Of a stretch of DNA of 64,000 bases, positions 35,499 to 44,110 are shown in pieces. The position numbers and the translations under genes were made by a program. This stretch comes from Mycobacterium szulgai (GTDB taxonomy: Bacteria > Actinomycetota > Actinomycetes > Mycobacteriales > Mycobacteriaceae). The stretch covers positions 1-64,000 of the forward strand of contig NZ_LQPW01000120.1 in the NCBI RefSeq assembly GCF_002116635.1. Reading direction: 5' to 3'. The notes below the pieces were generated by a model. It made no database searches. It saw nothing but the letters and a program-made list of their open reading frames with translations, and was not told the origin of the DNA. Position 1 is the stretch's first letter. Every line of letters begins with the position of its first letter.

Positions 35499-36698
35499 AT
35501 GGATTTCGCCCTCGTAGAACTCGACGCCGACGACAAGAAATTTCTGGCCGAGGTTCGCGCGTTTCTCACTGAACACGTGACCGATGAGGTTTGCCGCCGC
35601 GACCGCGACACCGGAGACAACTTCGACGAAGGCGTGCACCTTGCGATGGGTGCGGCCGGATACCTGGAGAAGGAGTGGAAGTCGACGAAGGAAGGCGGTT
35701 TCACCCGGGTCCGTCGCCGGATCTGGGAGCTGGAGAAACGCCGTATGCACACGCCGTGGGTGACGTGGGGCACGACGGCGATGGTGGCGCGCGCTGTTGT
35801 GGCTTTCGGCAAGCCCGTACTCGTCGAGGAGGTGATGCCCAAAGTCTTCAGCGGCGAGGTGCGAATGTGCCTGGGCTATACGGAGCCCGACGGTGGATCC
35901 GACGTCGCGACGTGCAAGACGCGGGCGGTGCGGGAGGCGGATGGATCGAGCTGGATCATTAATGGCTCGAAGATGTTCACCACCGGCGCGCACAACTGTC
36001 AGTACGTCTTCCTCATCACCAACACCGACCCGGATGCGCGTAAACACAAGAGCCTGACCATGTTTCTGGTTCCCCTTGACCTGCCGGGCATTGAAATTCA
36101 GGGCATCCGCACGGTCGACGGAGACCGAACCAACATCGTCTACTACAACGATGTCCGCGTTGACGACAAGTATTTACTCGGTGAGGTCAACGGTGGCTGG
36201 ACTGTCCTGCGGGGACCGCTGGACGCCGAGCACGGCGCCGTCGCCGCGTCGCCGGATGGGTTGCAGGACGTCGCGATCATGCAGCACCAGACCGGCTTCA
36301 TGTCTGCGGCGGTGGACGCGGTGGCAGCCCGGGTCTGGCAGCCGGGCGATGACGGGGTGCGTCCGATCGATGATGGATCGGTGGCATATCGGTTGGGCCG
36401 CAGCGTCGCTCGGTTGGAAGCGGCGCTGTCGACGCCGAGCATCTTCGGCCGGGTCGCACAGGCGCAGACCATGCGCGACATCGGCCCCGATCTGATGGAT
36501 ATCGCCGGCCCCGCCTCGGCGCTGCCTATTGATACCGACGGCGCCGCCGATAACGGGGCATCGGAATATCTCTACCGCTTCGCTCCGCTAGCCGGGATAT
36601 ACGGGGGCACGCTGGAGGTCTTTCGCAATATGATCGCCCAGCATGTCTTGGGCCTGGGCAAACCGAACTACTCGCCGCCGGCCGACAAGGCTTCGTGA
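35499..36698 (+). CDS. Acyl-CoA dehydrogenase, FAD-binding partner type
   Basis: A 399-residue acyl-CoA dehydrogenase with the central loop LGYTEPDGGSDVATCKTRA, SSWIINGSKMFTTGAHNCQYVFLIT and the C-terminal YGGTLEVFRNMIAQHVLGLGKP. YGGTxE occupies the position of the usual catalytic EGT region. It lies after the shorter dehydrogenase at 34.4 kb and the two probably assemble into one heteromeric enzyme, as FadE26-FadE27 or FadE28-FadE29 do in cholesterol side-chain oxidation. ATG 35499 is chosen; longer in-frame reading to 35394 lies inside the preceding gene. Confidence 0.91.
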   Translation: MDFALVELDADDKKFLAEVRAFLTEHVTDEVCRRDRDTGDNFDEGVHLAMGAAGYLEKEWKSTKEGGFTRVRRRIWELEKRRMHTPWVTWGTTAMVARAVVAFGKPVLVEEVMPKVFSGEVRMCLGYTEPDGGSDVATCKTRAVREADGSSWIINGSKMFTTGAHNCQYVFLITNTDPDARKHKSLTMFLVPLDLPGIEIQGIRTVDGDRTNIVYYNDVRVDDKYLLGEVNGGWTVLRGPLDAEHGAVAASPDGLQDVAIMQHQTGFMSAAVDAVAARVWQPGDDGVRPIDDGSVAYRLGRSVARLEAALSTPSIFGRVAQAQTMRDIGPDLMDIAGPASALPIDTDGAADNGASEYLYRFAPLAGIYGGTLEVFRNMIAQHVLGLGKPNYSPPADKAS

Positions 36699-36699
36699 A

Positions 36700-38256
36700 C
36701 TAGTTGTGCAGCGCCACAACGGCATACTTTCCGGCACGGACGATAGCGTAGGAACGCCATAGTTGTCGTTCCATCGAGTCGAACACATGATCCGCAATAC
36801 TCTTGGCAAGTTCCAACCGCTCACCGCTTAACGGCGCGGGTGGACTTATCTCGGTGTCGCTCCCGGGGGCGTCGCCATCGGCCGGCGGGTCATGACGGCC
36901 GGCAAGGTAATCCAGTCGACCGCCGGTTTCGGCTTCGGCGGCGAGCGCAAGTGGTTGCGTCTGGGTGAAGAACTCCTCACCCGTGGATTCCAGAGCTACC
37001 AGCATCCACCAGCGCAACACCGGATCAGTGTGTTGCAGGGCGATTTTGGCGAACTCGATCATGTTCTGCCGATGCAAATCCATGTCGGCATCGAGGAACA
37101 GCCATTCAAGCGCGTCGCTAGCCGTGTGATTGAGCACGTGATCGAGTCCGAGTGCATCCCAGTCTGATAGAAAAAGCTTGCTGTGCTCGGAGAGCCGCGC
37201 GGCCCAAGCGTTCACGGCTTGTTCCGCGGCGCTGGCCGGTTGGGCAAAGGTCAAGGCGTACTTGGTCAGATCGCGGTAGCCAAGGATGTCCATCACCCAC
37301 ATGGGAATGAACTGACGAAGTTTGTCCGCGGGGCTACGTTGGTCATTGCGCAACCACTCGTAGAACGGGTGTGCCCGCAGTCTGTCCTTGCGTGCCTCGA
37401 TGTGGCGAAGCATGGCGGTGTCGTTGTCGTCTGCCGGACTGATCGCGAGCGCGGGCGCAGTCCAATCAGCTTGTGCCAGAGCGGGTAGTTGCGGGCGACG
37501 CGGGACGCTGCCGGTATCGAGATATCTGGTCGCGTAGTCCAGGAATCCGTCGAAAATGCCATTGAAGATACCGAACATCCGCTGGCATGCCTCGCTCGCC
37601 CGTTCACGACGCGCGGGGTCGAGTACCACTGTCTCGAACACGCCCTCGGTGTTGCCGACGTGCCCCGATTCCAAATCCAGGTGGTACGGACCAAAGTAGC
37701 GGTATTCAAGACCCGTTTGGCGAGAAAGCGTAGCCGCGACTCGTGCAGTGTTGCTGAGCATCACGTGGCCGGTGGCCTCACCGGCCTCGGAGTGGCCGAA
37801 CCGAATCAACGCATCGTCGCGGTCGTCAGCGACCAGCCGAATGAACTCAATTCCGCTGCGACGGAACGTCTCCTGATCCGGGGACAGAAACAGCCACCAC
37901 AGCATGTCGCTGGTACGCCAGCCCAACCGAGCATCGAGGTCGAGCTTGCGCCAATCCTCCAGAAACATCCTCGAGTGCTTCTCGTCTTCGACGGTGCCGA
38001 GATTGATCACCCATTCGTACTCGTCGTGCGGCTCCGGGAACCTCAGCACCCAGCGGTTCATATCCCGGAATTGCATGATGAACAGTGCGCCGGCCGGTCC
38101 GATGGCCAGCCGGTCCTGAGGCGGGACCCGGTCGCTGGACAGCCAGTCGAAAAATGCGTGTCGGCGTGCTGCGTCTTGTCCTGCATCCCGCAGTTGCATC
38201 ACATGTTTCAATGCAAGGTCTTTCTTCGCTGGGCTCATCCGCCGTTGCTGAGTCAC
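36700..38256 (-). CDS. Tandem haem-oxygenase-fold (diiron-oxidase-like) protein
   Basis: A 518-residue protein not named in any family I can give with certainty. It is an internal duplication: HAFFDWLSSD and EDEKHSRMFLEDW in the first half align with HPFYEWLRND and LSEHSKLFLSDW in the second. The first half has a ligand set typical of haem-oxygenase-like diiron oxidases: D91 and H94, E160 in GEATGHVMLSNTARVA, and H192-x3-E196-x2-H199 in YHLDLESGH. In the second half the final His is Asp (RHDPPADGD), so that copy is probably structural. It could be an iron redox enzyme acting on a lipid or amine. It ends two bases beyond the convergent dehydrogenase. Confidence 0.8.
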   Translation of the reverse strand: MTQQRRMSPAKKDLALKHVMQLRDAGQDAARRHAFFDWLSSDRVPPQDRLAIGPAGALFIMQFRDMNRWVLRFPEPHDEYEWVINLGTVEDEKHSRMFLEDWRKLDLDARLGWRTSDMLWWLFLSPDQETFRRSGIEFIRLVADDRDDALIRFGHSEAGEATGHVMLSNTARVAATLSRQTGLEYRYFGPYHLDLESGHVGNTEGVFETVVLDPARRERASEACQRMFGIFNGIFDGFLDYATRYLDTGSVPRRPQLPALAQADWTAPALAISPADDNDTAMLRHIEARKDRLRAHPFYEWLRNDQRSPADKLRQFIPMWVMDILGYRDLTKYALTFAQPASAAEQAVNAWAARLSEHSKLFLSDWDALGLDHVLNHTASDALEWLFLDADMDLHRQNMIEFAKIALQHTDPVLRWWMLVALESTGEEFFTQTQPLALAAEAETGGRLDYLAGRHDPPADGDAPGSDTEISPPAPLSGERLELAKSIADHVFDSMERQLWRSYAIVRAGKYAVVALHN

Positions 38257-38540
38257 TGATCAAAACAGGCCGTTCGAAGGTGTACTAATTGTACGCCCGC
38301 CGAGTACAATCGAGCGACTTGCCTTTCTACCTGCCGCGAACCCGAACGGACCCTGAGGCAAGTTCACCTCACTTCATTCCGTTCCTAGGTGTCGCGTGTG
38401 AAAATTGTATGTTGCTGACGACGGTTACTGATGGTACGGCTATCGATCTGGGCGGTGCGGGGGTCCTTGCGAGCGCAGCTCGGCAATGGCGGTGTAGAAG
38501 TTGATCTTTGGTCGTTGCGGTGAGGGAGGGTCTCGACCAG

Positions 38541-40280
38541 ATGGATGTTAACGACGACGCGGGTGCTGTACTCGCGGAGGCCAAGCGGGACGCGACCAAC
38601 GGCGCGATCCAGACGATGCTTGCCGGTGGCGCGAGTGGTCGGGACGCCGAACTCCTGCGCGCGGTATTCGCCCAGGCAGGTGTCGGGGTGGGCATATCCG
38701 ACATCACCGGCAAGATCCTGGTAGTCAATGCCTTCTTCGCCCGGATGTTTGGTTATGAGACAGAAGAGTTCATCAATACGTTCAGAGTCAGCGATCTCAC
38801 CCATCCCGACGACACCGCCGAAGTCTGGGATCAGTACGCGGCATTGATGCGTGGTGACGTAGAGATGGTCAGCCTGGAAAAACCCCACCTGCACCGAGAC
38901 GGACACACCATCTGGAATACCGTCAACGTCTCACTGATCCGTGACGTCAACGGCGTACCCATTTACACCTTGGCCGTATTCGGAGACGTGACCGACCGCC
39001 ACCAGCTTGAACAACAGTTGCGTCATCAAGCCCTGCACGATCCGTTGACGGGACTGCCGAATCGCAGTCAGTTCTTCGATCGTCTCAGCGCTGCGTTCGA
39101 AGACCCGAAATCCCGGGTCGGCATCTGCTATGTCGACCTCGACGGCTTCAAGGACGTCAACGACACGCTCGGCCACGACGTCGGCGACAAGCTGATCGTC
39201 ATGGTCGCCGAGCGACTGTCCTTGTGCCTGCAGCGACCCCAACAATTTGTTGCGCGTCTGGGTGGCGATGAGTTCGTCTTCCTGTTGCCAGAACCCGCCA
39301 GCACGAGCGAGGTTACCGACCTCGCTGACTCGGTTTTGCGTGTCCTTGAGTCGCCGTTCGATATCGATGGGAACCCGATTACGGTGTCCGCCAGCGTGGG
39401 CGTCATGGAACAAGAGGTCGCCATCATCTCTGAGGTCGACTTGATGAAGGGGGCAGACGTAACGCTTGCGCGCGCGAAGCAAGCCGGCGGCAACCGGTGG
39501 GTGATTCATGATCGCCATCATGAAAACACCCCCATGCACAAAGCGCTCGACCGCGGCGAATTCCGTCTCGTCTACCAGCCGATCGTGCGGCTCGCCGATA
39601 ACTGCATCATCGGCGCCGAGGCTTTGCTGCGCTGGGAGCACCCGACGTTGGGAACGCTGTTGCCAGACCGATTCATCGGCCTCGCCGAGCGAAACGGCAT
39701 GATCGTGCCACTCACGAATTTTGTGGTCGAGCAAGCGTGCCGCCACATGCAGGGCTGGGGTGCCGGCCAGTCCGCCGACTCGCAAATGTTCGTTAGCGTT
39801 AACGCGGCTGTTCGCAACATATGCGACCCCGGCTTTATCTCGGTGGTCAAGAATGCGCTTGGCAATGCCGGCCTGCCCCCGCATGCGCTGCAGTTGGAAG
39901 TTACCGAGAATGCGGTCCTGGGCAAGGACGACAATTCGGTGAAGCGGATGCAGCAGTTGTCCGATATGGGCGTGTCCATCGCCATTGATGATTTCGGCAC
40001 CGGGTTCTCCAGCTTGGCCTACCTGCGTGACCTGCCCGTCGATGTGGTCAAACTCGCCGGCGAGTTCATCAAGAATCTCGGCGGCAATATTCAGGGGCGG
40101 CTGGCCGACGAACAGATCACCCGAGCGATGATTGACCTCGCTCACACGCTTGGCCTCACCGTTACCGCGGAACAAGTCGAGACCGCGAGTCAAGCTGCCC
40201 GGTTGCGTGCTCTTGGCTGCGACGCGGCGCAAGGCTGGCATTTTGCCAAGCCAATGCCGCCCGAGCTCTTCAATCAATAG
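38541..40280 (+). CDS. PAS-GGDEF-EAL cyclic-di-GMP protein
   Basis: A 579-residue signalling protein. The PAS domain (about 45-165) has FAQAGVGVGISDITGKILVVN. The GGDEF domain (about 170-335) keeps the RLGGDEF active-site loop near residue 240, but lacks an RxxD inhibitory site just before it. The EAL domain (about 345-579) has GAEALLRWEHP, LQLEVTENA, IDDFGTGFSSLAYL and AEQVET, though KIDRSF reads KLAGEFI, replacing one Asp. Both synthesis and breakdown of c-di-GMP are therefore possible, with the EAL weakened. ATG 38541 is preceded by GGAGGG; TTG and GTG upstream are in frame. Distinct from the GAF-containing Rv1354c type. Confidence 0.92.
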   Translation: MDVNDDAGAVLAEAKRDATNGAIQTMLAGGASGRDAELLRAVFAQAGVGVGISDITGKILVVNAFFARMFGYETEEFINTFRVSDLTHPDDTAEVWDQYAALMRGDVEMVSLEKPHLHRDGHTIWNTVNVSLIRDVNGVPIYTLAVFGDVTDRHQLEQQLRHQALHDPLTGLPNRSQFFDRLSAAFEDPKSRVGICYVDLDGFKDVNDTLGHDVGDKLIVMVAERLSLCLQRPQQFVARLGGDEFVFLLPEPASTSEVTDLADSVLRVLESPFDIDGNPITVSASVGVMEQEVAIISEVDLMKGADVTLARAKQAGGNRWVIHDRHHENTPMHKALDRGEFRLVYQPIVRLADNCIIGAEALLRWEHPTLGTLLPDRFIGLAERNGMIVPLTNFVVEQACRHMQGWGAGQSADSQMFVSVNAAVRNICDPGFISVVKNALGNAGLPPHALQLEVTENAVLGKDDNSVKRMQQLSDMGVSIAIDDFGTGFSSLAYLRDLPVDVVKLAGEFIKNLGGNIQGRLADEQITRAMIDLAHTLGLTVTAEQVETASQAARLRALGCDAAQGWHFAKPMPPELFNQ

Positions 40281-40361
40281 CGCACCCGCGGTACGAAAGA
40301 TCGCGAAAGGCCTTTGAACGCAGCCGTTTCGGACCAGACCGGAGTCGCGAGTGTCCCGGTT

Positions 40362-40709
40362 TTATCCGACCTGGCGAGTGCTGCGCTTATTGAGGAAGTC
40401 CGCCCACGACACGACCTCGGGGTGCTGCTTGAGCAGGGCCCTGCGCTGGCGTTCAGTCATGCCACCCCAGACGCCGTACTCGACCTGGTTGTCCAGCGCA
40501 TCTGCTGCGCATTCCCGCATTACCGGGCAGTGCCGGCAGATGGCCGCAGCCTTGCGTTGCGCGGCTCCCCGGACAAAGAGTTCGTCCGGATCTTTGCTCT
40601 TGCACAGTGCATTCGACACCCAATCCCGATCTTCTGACTCATCTGAGCGCAGAATTCCATTTGGAGTCACCAGATTAATCTGCCGCATCGCGGGCCGTGT
40701 TGCTGACAA
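40362..40709 (-). CDS. WhiB family iron-sulfur regulator, WhiB4-like
   Basis: A 115-residue WhiB-like protein. Four Cys, 36, 58, 61 and 67 (ALCKSKDPDELF and CRHCPVMREC), bind a [4Fe-4S] cluster; GVWGGMTERQRR is the DNA-interacting turn. The whole sequence from TRPAMRQINL through WADFLNKR tracks WhiB4, a redox-sensing repressor. The start is probably TTG 40709 (LSATRP), because it aligns with WhiB4 MSGTRP and has AAGAAGGG upstream; ATG 40688 would drop seven conserved residues and has no ribosome-binding site. It is likely an extra WhiB4 paralogue rather than the core gene, which normally lies beside a membrane ATPase locus. Confidence 0.92.
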   Translation of the reverse strand: MSATRPAMRQINLVTPNGILRSDESEDRDWVSNALCKSKDPDELFVRGAAQRKAAAICRHCPVMRECAADALDNQVEYGVWGGMTERQRRALLKQHPEVVSWADFLNKRSTRQVG

Positions 40710-41104
40710 CGAGGTGTCCCTTCTTCCCGCCCCATGTTGCGATCGTCCCCGCGGAAGACAACGTGTGATCCGCGTCTCGCCTAAGTTTAAGTTCACCGAT
40801 TGGGTGCCAAGTGCACCAATTTTTTGGGTGCGTGCAAGAGCGGCTTGATTAAATTCAATCCTGCGTCGGCCAGATATCAAGTGTCATGGGGACGGGATGT
40901 TCGCGGCGGCGGCCCCGGGTGCTCGGTGCGGCTCATTCCGCGATGCCAGGAATACTTGGTTATAATACTGTAACCATTACCGTTGATCGTGCCGAATGGG
41001 CTTCATGTTGTCCGGAAAGGGCAGGAGATGACCACGTTTAACCGTCCTGCCGGCGACGGCGCGGTTGGGCGGCGGTGCGATGAGTTGCGGGTAGCGCGGG
41101 CCAA
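40710..41104. other. Divergent intergenic region, WhiB to P450
   Basis: About 395 bases between the WhiB4-like and P450 genes. The only structure I see is the TGGTTA/TAACCA inverted repeat at 40957-40976 and a Gly/Arg-rich open stretch just before the P450. The interior sequence is moderately AT-rich (AAGTTTAAGTTCACCG and nearby) and may hold the whiB promoter. No gene. Confidence 0.5.
40957..40976. promoter_or_regulatory. TACTGTA-containing inverted repeat before P450
   Basis: TGGTTA-TAATACTG-TAACCA: six-base arms pair exactly around an eight-base spacer, and the element includes TACTGTA at 40966-40972. It lies about 130 bases upstream of the P450 start, in the divergent whiB/P450 region. 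It shares TACTGTAAC with the site at 46191 (reverse strand). Confidence 0.6.
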
Positions 41105-42529
41105 ATGACCACGGCCGACGTGGTCTTCGACCCGTTCTCCGAGGAATTCTTCAACGATCCGTATCAGACCTACCGGCGAATGCGTGCCGAAGCGCCCGTC
41201 TATTACAGCGCAAAGTACGACTTCTACGCGCTGACCCGCCACCACGATGTGGCGGCGGCCTTCAAGGACTTCGAAACTTACTCGTCTGCCTACGGTGTGG
41301 ACCTCGCTCAGGTGCGTAAAGGCCAGGTGACTTCCCACGGATCGATCATCGCGATGGACCCCCCGGCGCACCGCCGCATGCGCGGCCTACTGAACAAGGT
41401 GTTCACCCCGCGCGCCATTCAGGCGTTGCGGCCATTGGTGACTGAAGTGGTGGATAAGCACCTATCTGTCGTGGATCCGGACGGCTTCGACTTCGTTCAA
41501 GACTTTTCGGCGCCGTTCCCTGTCGACGTGATGACGACACTGCAGGGTGTTCCGGAGCGGGATCGCCAGCAGATTCGGCTGTGGATCGATGATCTGCTGC
41601 ACCGCGAACCCGGCGAAGTCGAGATGAGTGAGGCGGGTCTGAAGTCGGCCGTCGACATGGCCATCTATTACTACCGGCTCACCAAGGTGCGGCGTGAAAG
41701 TCTGGGTGAGGATCTGCTGAGCAAGCTGATCAAGGCCGAGATCGAACGCGACAACGGCCAGCTGGAGCCACTGACCAACATCGAGATCACGGAATTCGCA
41801 ACGCTATTGGGGGGTGCCGGTGCCGAGACGGTGACCAAGCTGCTGGGTAACGCCGCAGTGGTGTTCGCCAGAAATCCCGGCCAGTGGCAGCAGCTACTAC
41901 ATGACCGCAGCAAGATTGGGCTTGCGGTCGACGAATTGCTGCGCTACGAAGCGCCAGCACAGTACAACGTGCGTCGCTCGACGCGCGCCGTCCGCTTGCA
42001 CGCGACGACCATACCGGCGGGTAAGCCGGTGTTCTTGGTGGGAGCTTCGGCTAACCGTGATCCGCTGGCGTGGACCGACCCAGATACGTTCGACATCAAC
42101 CGCGACCGCACTCAGTCGCTCAATCTGGGGCTCGGCTATGGCATCCATAGCTGCTTAGGCGCGGCACTGGCGCGCCTGGAAAGCGCGATTGCATTGGGTC
42201 GGATGCTGGATTTCATGCCTCGTTACGAGGTCGACTGGAGTAGCTGCAGGCGGGTGAACATGCAGAACGTGGCGGGCTGGAGCAATGTGCCGGTCCGGGT
42301 GCTGAGCGTCTTCTCCCTGCGCCACACCAAGGTGCCGTTGGTGGTCCTACCACTTGACGAGGTCACGCTCGCCGAACATCAAGCGATCACCATCGAGAAC
42401 GAGCGCGACGAAATAGGCTCTGGCCCAAAAGCACCCAAAGCCGCGCGCTGCAACTCGCTCATGATTCGGCTTCGGCCTGTGCCCGCGCCCACAGGTAGTC
42501 GGCCTTCCCGGCGGGGCTGCGCTGGATGA
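41105..42529 (+). CDS. Cytochrome P450 with extended C-terminus
   Basis: A 474-residue P450. The I-helix acid-alcohol pair is in LLGGAGAETVTKLLG, the ExxR motif in VDELLRYEAP and the haem-ligand Cys350 in LGYGIHSCLGAALARLE. Bacterial P450s usually stop near residue 400, which here is SNVPVRVLSVF. About 70 further residues (HTKVPLVVLPLDEVTLAEHQ and onward) follow, and the last 71 bases overlap the convergent CoA-ligase. This suggests loss of the original stop rather than a functional domain. It would hydroxylate a lipid, sterol or terpenoid substrate with a ferredoxin partner not encoded here. Confidence 0.9.
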   Translation: MTTADVVFDPFSEEFFNDPYQTYRRMRAEAPVYYSAKYDFYALTRHHDVAAAFKDFETYSSAYGVDLAQVRKGQVTSHGSIIAMDPPAHRRMRGLLNKVFTPRAIQALRPLVTEVVDKHLSVVDPDGFDFVQDFSAPFPVDVMTTLQGVPERDRQQIRLWIDDLLHREPGEVEMSEAGLKSAVDMAIYYYRLTKVRRESLGEDLLSKLIKAEIERDNGQLEPLTNIEITEFATLLGGAGAETVTKLLGNAAVVFARNPGQWQQLLHDRSKIGLAVDELLRYEAPAQYNVRRSTRAVRLHATTIPAGKPVFLVGASANRDPLAWTDPDTFDINRDRTQSLNLGLGYGIHSCLGAALARLESAIALGRMLDFMPRYEVDWSSCRRVNMQNVAGWSNVPVRVLSVFSLRHTKVPLVVLPLDEVTLAEHQAITIENERDEIGSGPKAPKAARCNSLMIRLRPVPAPTGSRPSRRGCAG

Positions 42530-44102
42530 CGGGGCGAAACACGATGGCCTTGGGGAGTTTATAGCGGGCCAGCGATTGTGCGGCGTGGGCGACCAGCTCA
42601 TCGGCCTCGGCGTGGGCTCCTGCGGCGAGCGCGACGATCGCCACCACTTCGGTGCCCCACCGCTGGCTCGGCCGGCCGGAAACCACCACGTCTGCCACCG
42701 CGGGATGCGAGGCGATCGCGGTCTCCACTTCCTCGGCGAAGATCTTCTCGCCGCCGGAGTTGATCGTCACCGAATCGCGGCCGAGCAATTCGATGCAGCC
42801 GTCGGTACGGTGGCGCGCCCGGTCGCCGGGGACCGCGTACCTTACGCCGTCGATCACGGGGAAGGTCGCGGCGGTCTTGACGGCGTCGCCCTTATAGCCG
42901 AGCGGAACATAACCACGCTGAGCCAGCCAACCGTTGCCGTCATGGCCCGGCGGCAGCATCGCGGTCAGGTCTTCGGCGGCCACGAAGGTATCGGGCCCGG
43001 CGTTGAAGGTGCCCGTCGAGACCGCTCCCGAGGTCGACAGGTGGTGCATCTGCGCACCGGTCTCCGAAGATCCGACGCCGTCGACGACGACGGCATTGGG
43101 CAAGGCATCGATCAAGCGCTGCTTGACATATGGGGTCAATAGCGCGCCGCCATTGGCGACGACGGCCAGCGAGGACACATCCGCGACGCCCTTTTCGATG
43201 GCTGCCACCAACGGGCGGGCTATTGCGTCACCCACCACCGTCACCACCGCGACGCGCTCGCGCTCGATGGTGCGCACGACCTCCTCGGGGTCCAAATGGT
43301 CTACCACCGAAGGAAAGACGATGGACTGCCCGGTGGTCATGGCCGTCATGACGGTCCACTGGGCCGCGCCGTGGATCAGCGGCGGAAGCACCATGAGCTT
43401 GGTTCCGGGCCCTGCGGCTACCCGCGCGGTGATCTCGTCGATGGAGCCGACGGGCTGGCCGGTGTAGAGATCACGACCGCCGAAGGAAGTCATGAAGATG
43501 TCGTGCTGGCGCCACAGCACACCCTTGGGCATGCCCGTAGTCCCGCCGGTGTAGAGAACGTACAGGTCGTCGGGGGACTGCTGTAGCGGCGGCGGCCCGG
43601 AAGAAACGGATGCCAGCGCGTCCTCGTAATCGACTGCGCAGTCGAGCAATTCGTTACCCGAATCGTCGGCGATCTGGATCAACACCCGTAGGCCGGGAAG
43701 GTCCGACAGGACCTCGGCCACTCGTGGCGCGAACGCGGCGTGGTAGATCAGCGCGGTCGCGCCCGCATCCTCGAGTAGGTACTGCAGCTCGTTCTTGACG
43801 TAACGGAAGTTGACGTTGAACGGGGCGACCCGCGCCGCAAAGCTGCCGAGCAACGCCTCGACGAATTCGTTGCCGTTGTACGCATAGAGGCCCAGCAGGT
43901 CCTGGCCCACCTCATGGCCGGCCAGATCGGATCGCTCGGTGTGGCAGCCCAGCCCCTGCGAATGCAGGTATGTGGCAAGGCGGTTCGCTCGCTCGACGAC
44001 CTGTGCGTAGCTGTAGCGCTTGTCGCCCTGAACGATCAGCTCGCGCTCACCGATCGCGGTAGCGACAGCGTGCGCGACGGCGGGCACGGTAAATTCGGAC
44101 AT
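42459..44102 (-). CDS. Acyl-CoA synthetase (FadD19-like)
   Basis: A 547-residue ANL ligase: LYTGGTTGMPKGVLWRQHDIF, VDGVGSSETGAQMH, LLGRDSVTINSGGEKIFAEEVETA and SPAGKADYLWARAQ. Like the enzyme at 31.9 kb it has the GGTTGxPKGVxWR and GKxDYxWA pattern of steroid side-chain ligases. ATG 44102 is preceded by GAGAGG and lies eight bases after the thioesterase stop; the upstream in-frame codon at 44114 is less likely. Last gene of a four-gene minus-strand operon (Rieske, isochorismatase-like, thioesterase, ligase). Its tail overlaps the P450. Confidence 0.92.
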   Translation of the reverse strand: MSEFTVPAVAHAVATAIGERELIVQGDKRYSYAQVVERANRLATYLHSQGLGCHTERSDLAGHEVGQDLLGLYAYNGNEFVEALLGSFAARVAPFNVNFRYVKNELQYLLEDAGATALIYHAAFAPRVAEVLSDLPGLRVLIQIADDSGNELLDCAVDYEDALASVSSGPPPLQQSPDDLYVLYTGGTTGMPKGVLWRQHDIFMTSFGGRDLYTGQPVGSIDEITARVAAGPGTKLMVLPPLIHGAAQWTVMTAMTTGQSIVFPSVVDHLDPEEVVRTIERERVAVVTVVGDAIARPLVAAIEKGVADVSSLAVVANGGALLTPYVKQRLIDALPNAVVVDGVGSSETGAQMHHLSTSGAVSTGTFNAGPDTFVAAEDLTAMLPPGHDGNGWLAQRGYVPLGYKGDAVKTAATFPVIDGVRYAVPGDRARHRTDGCIELLGRDSVTINSGGEKIFAEEVETAIASHPAVADVVVSGRPSQRWGTEVVAIVALAAGAHAEADELVAHAAQSLARYKLPKAIVFRPVIQRSPAGKADYLWARAQAEAES

Positions 44103-44110
44103 CAGACCTC

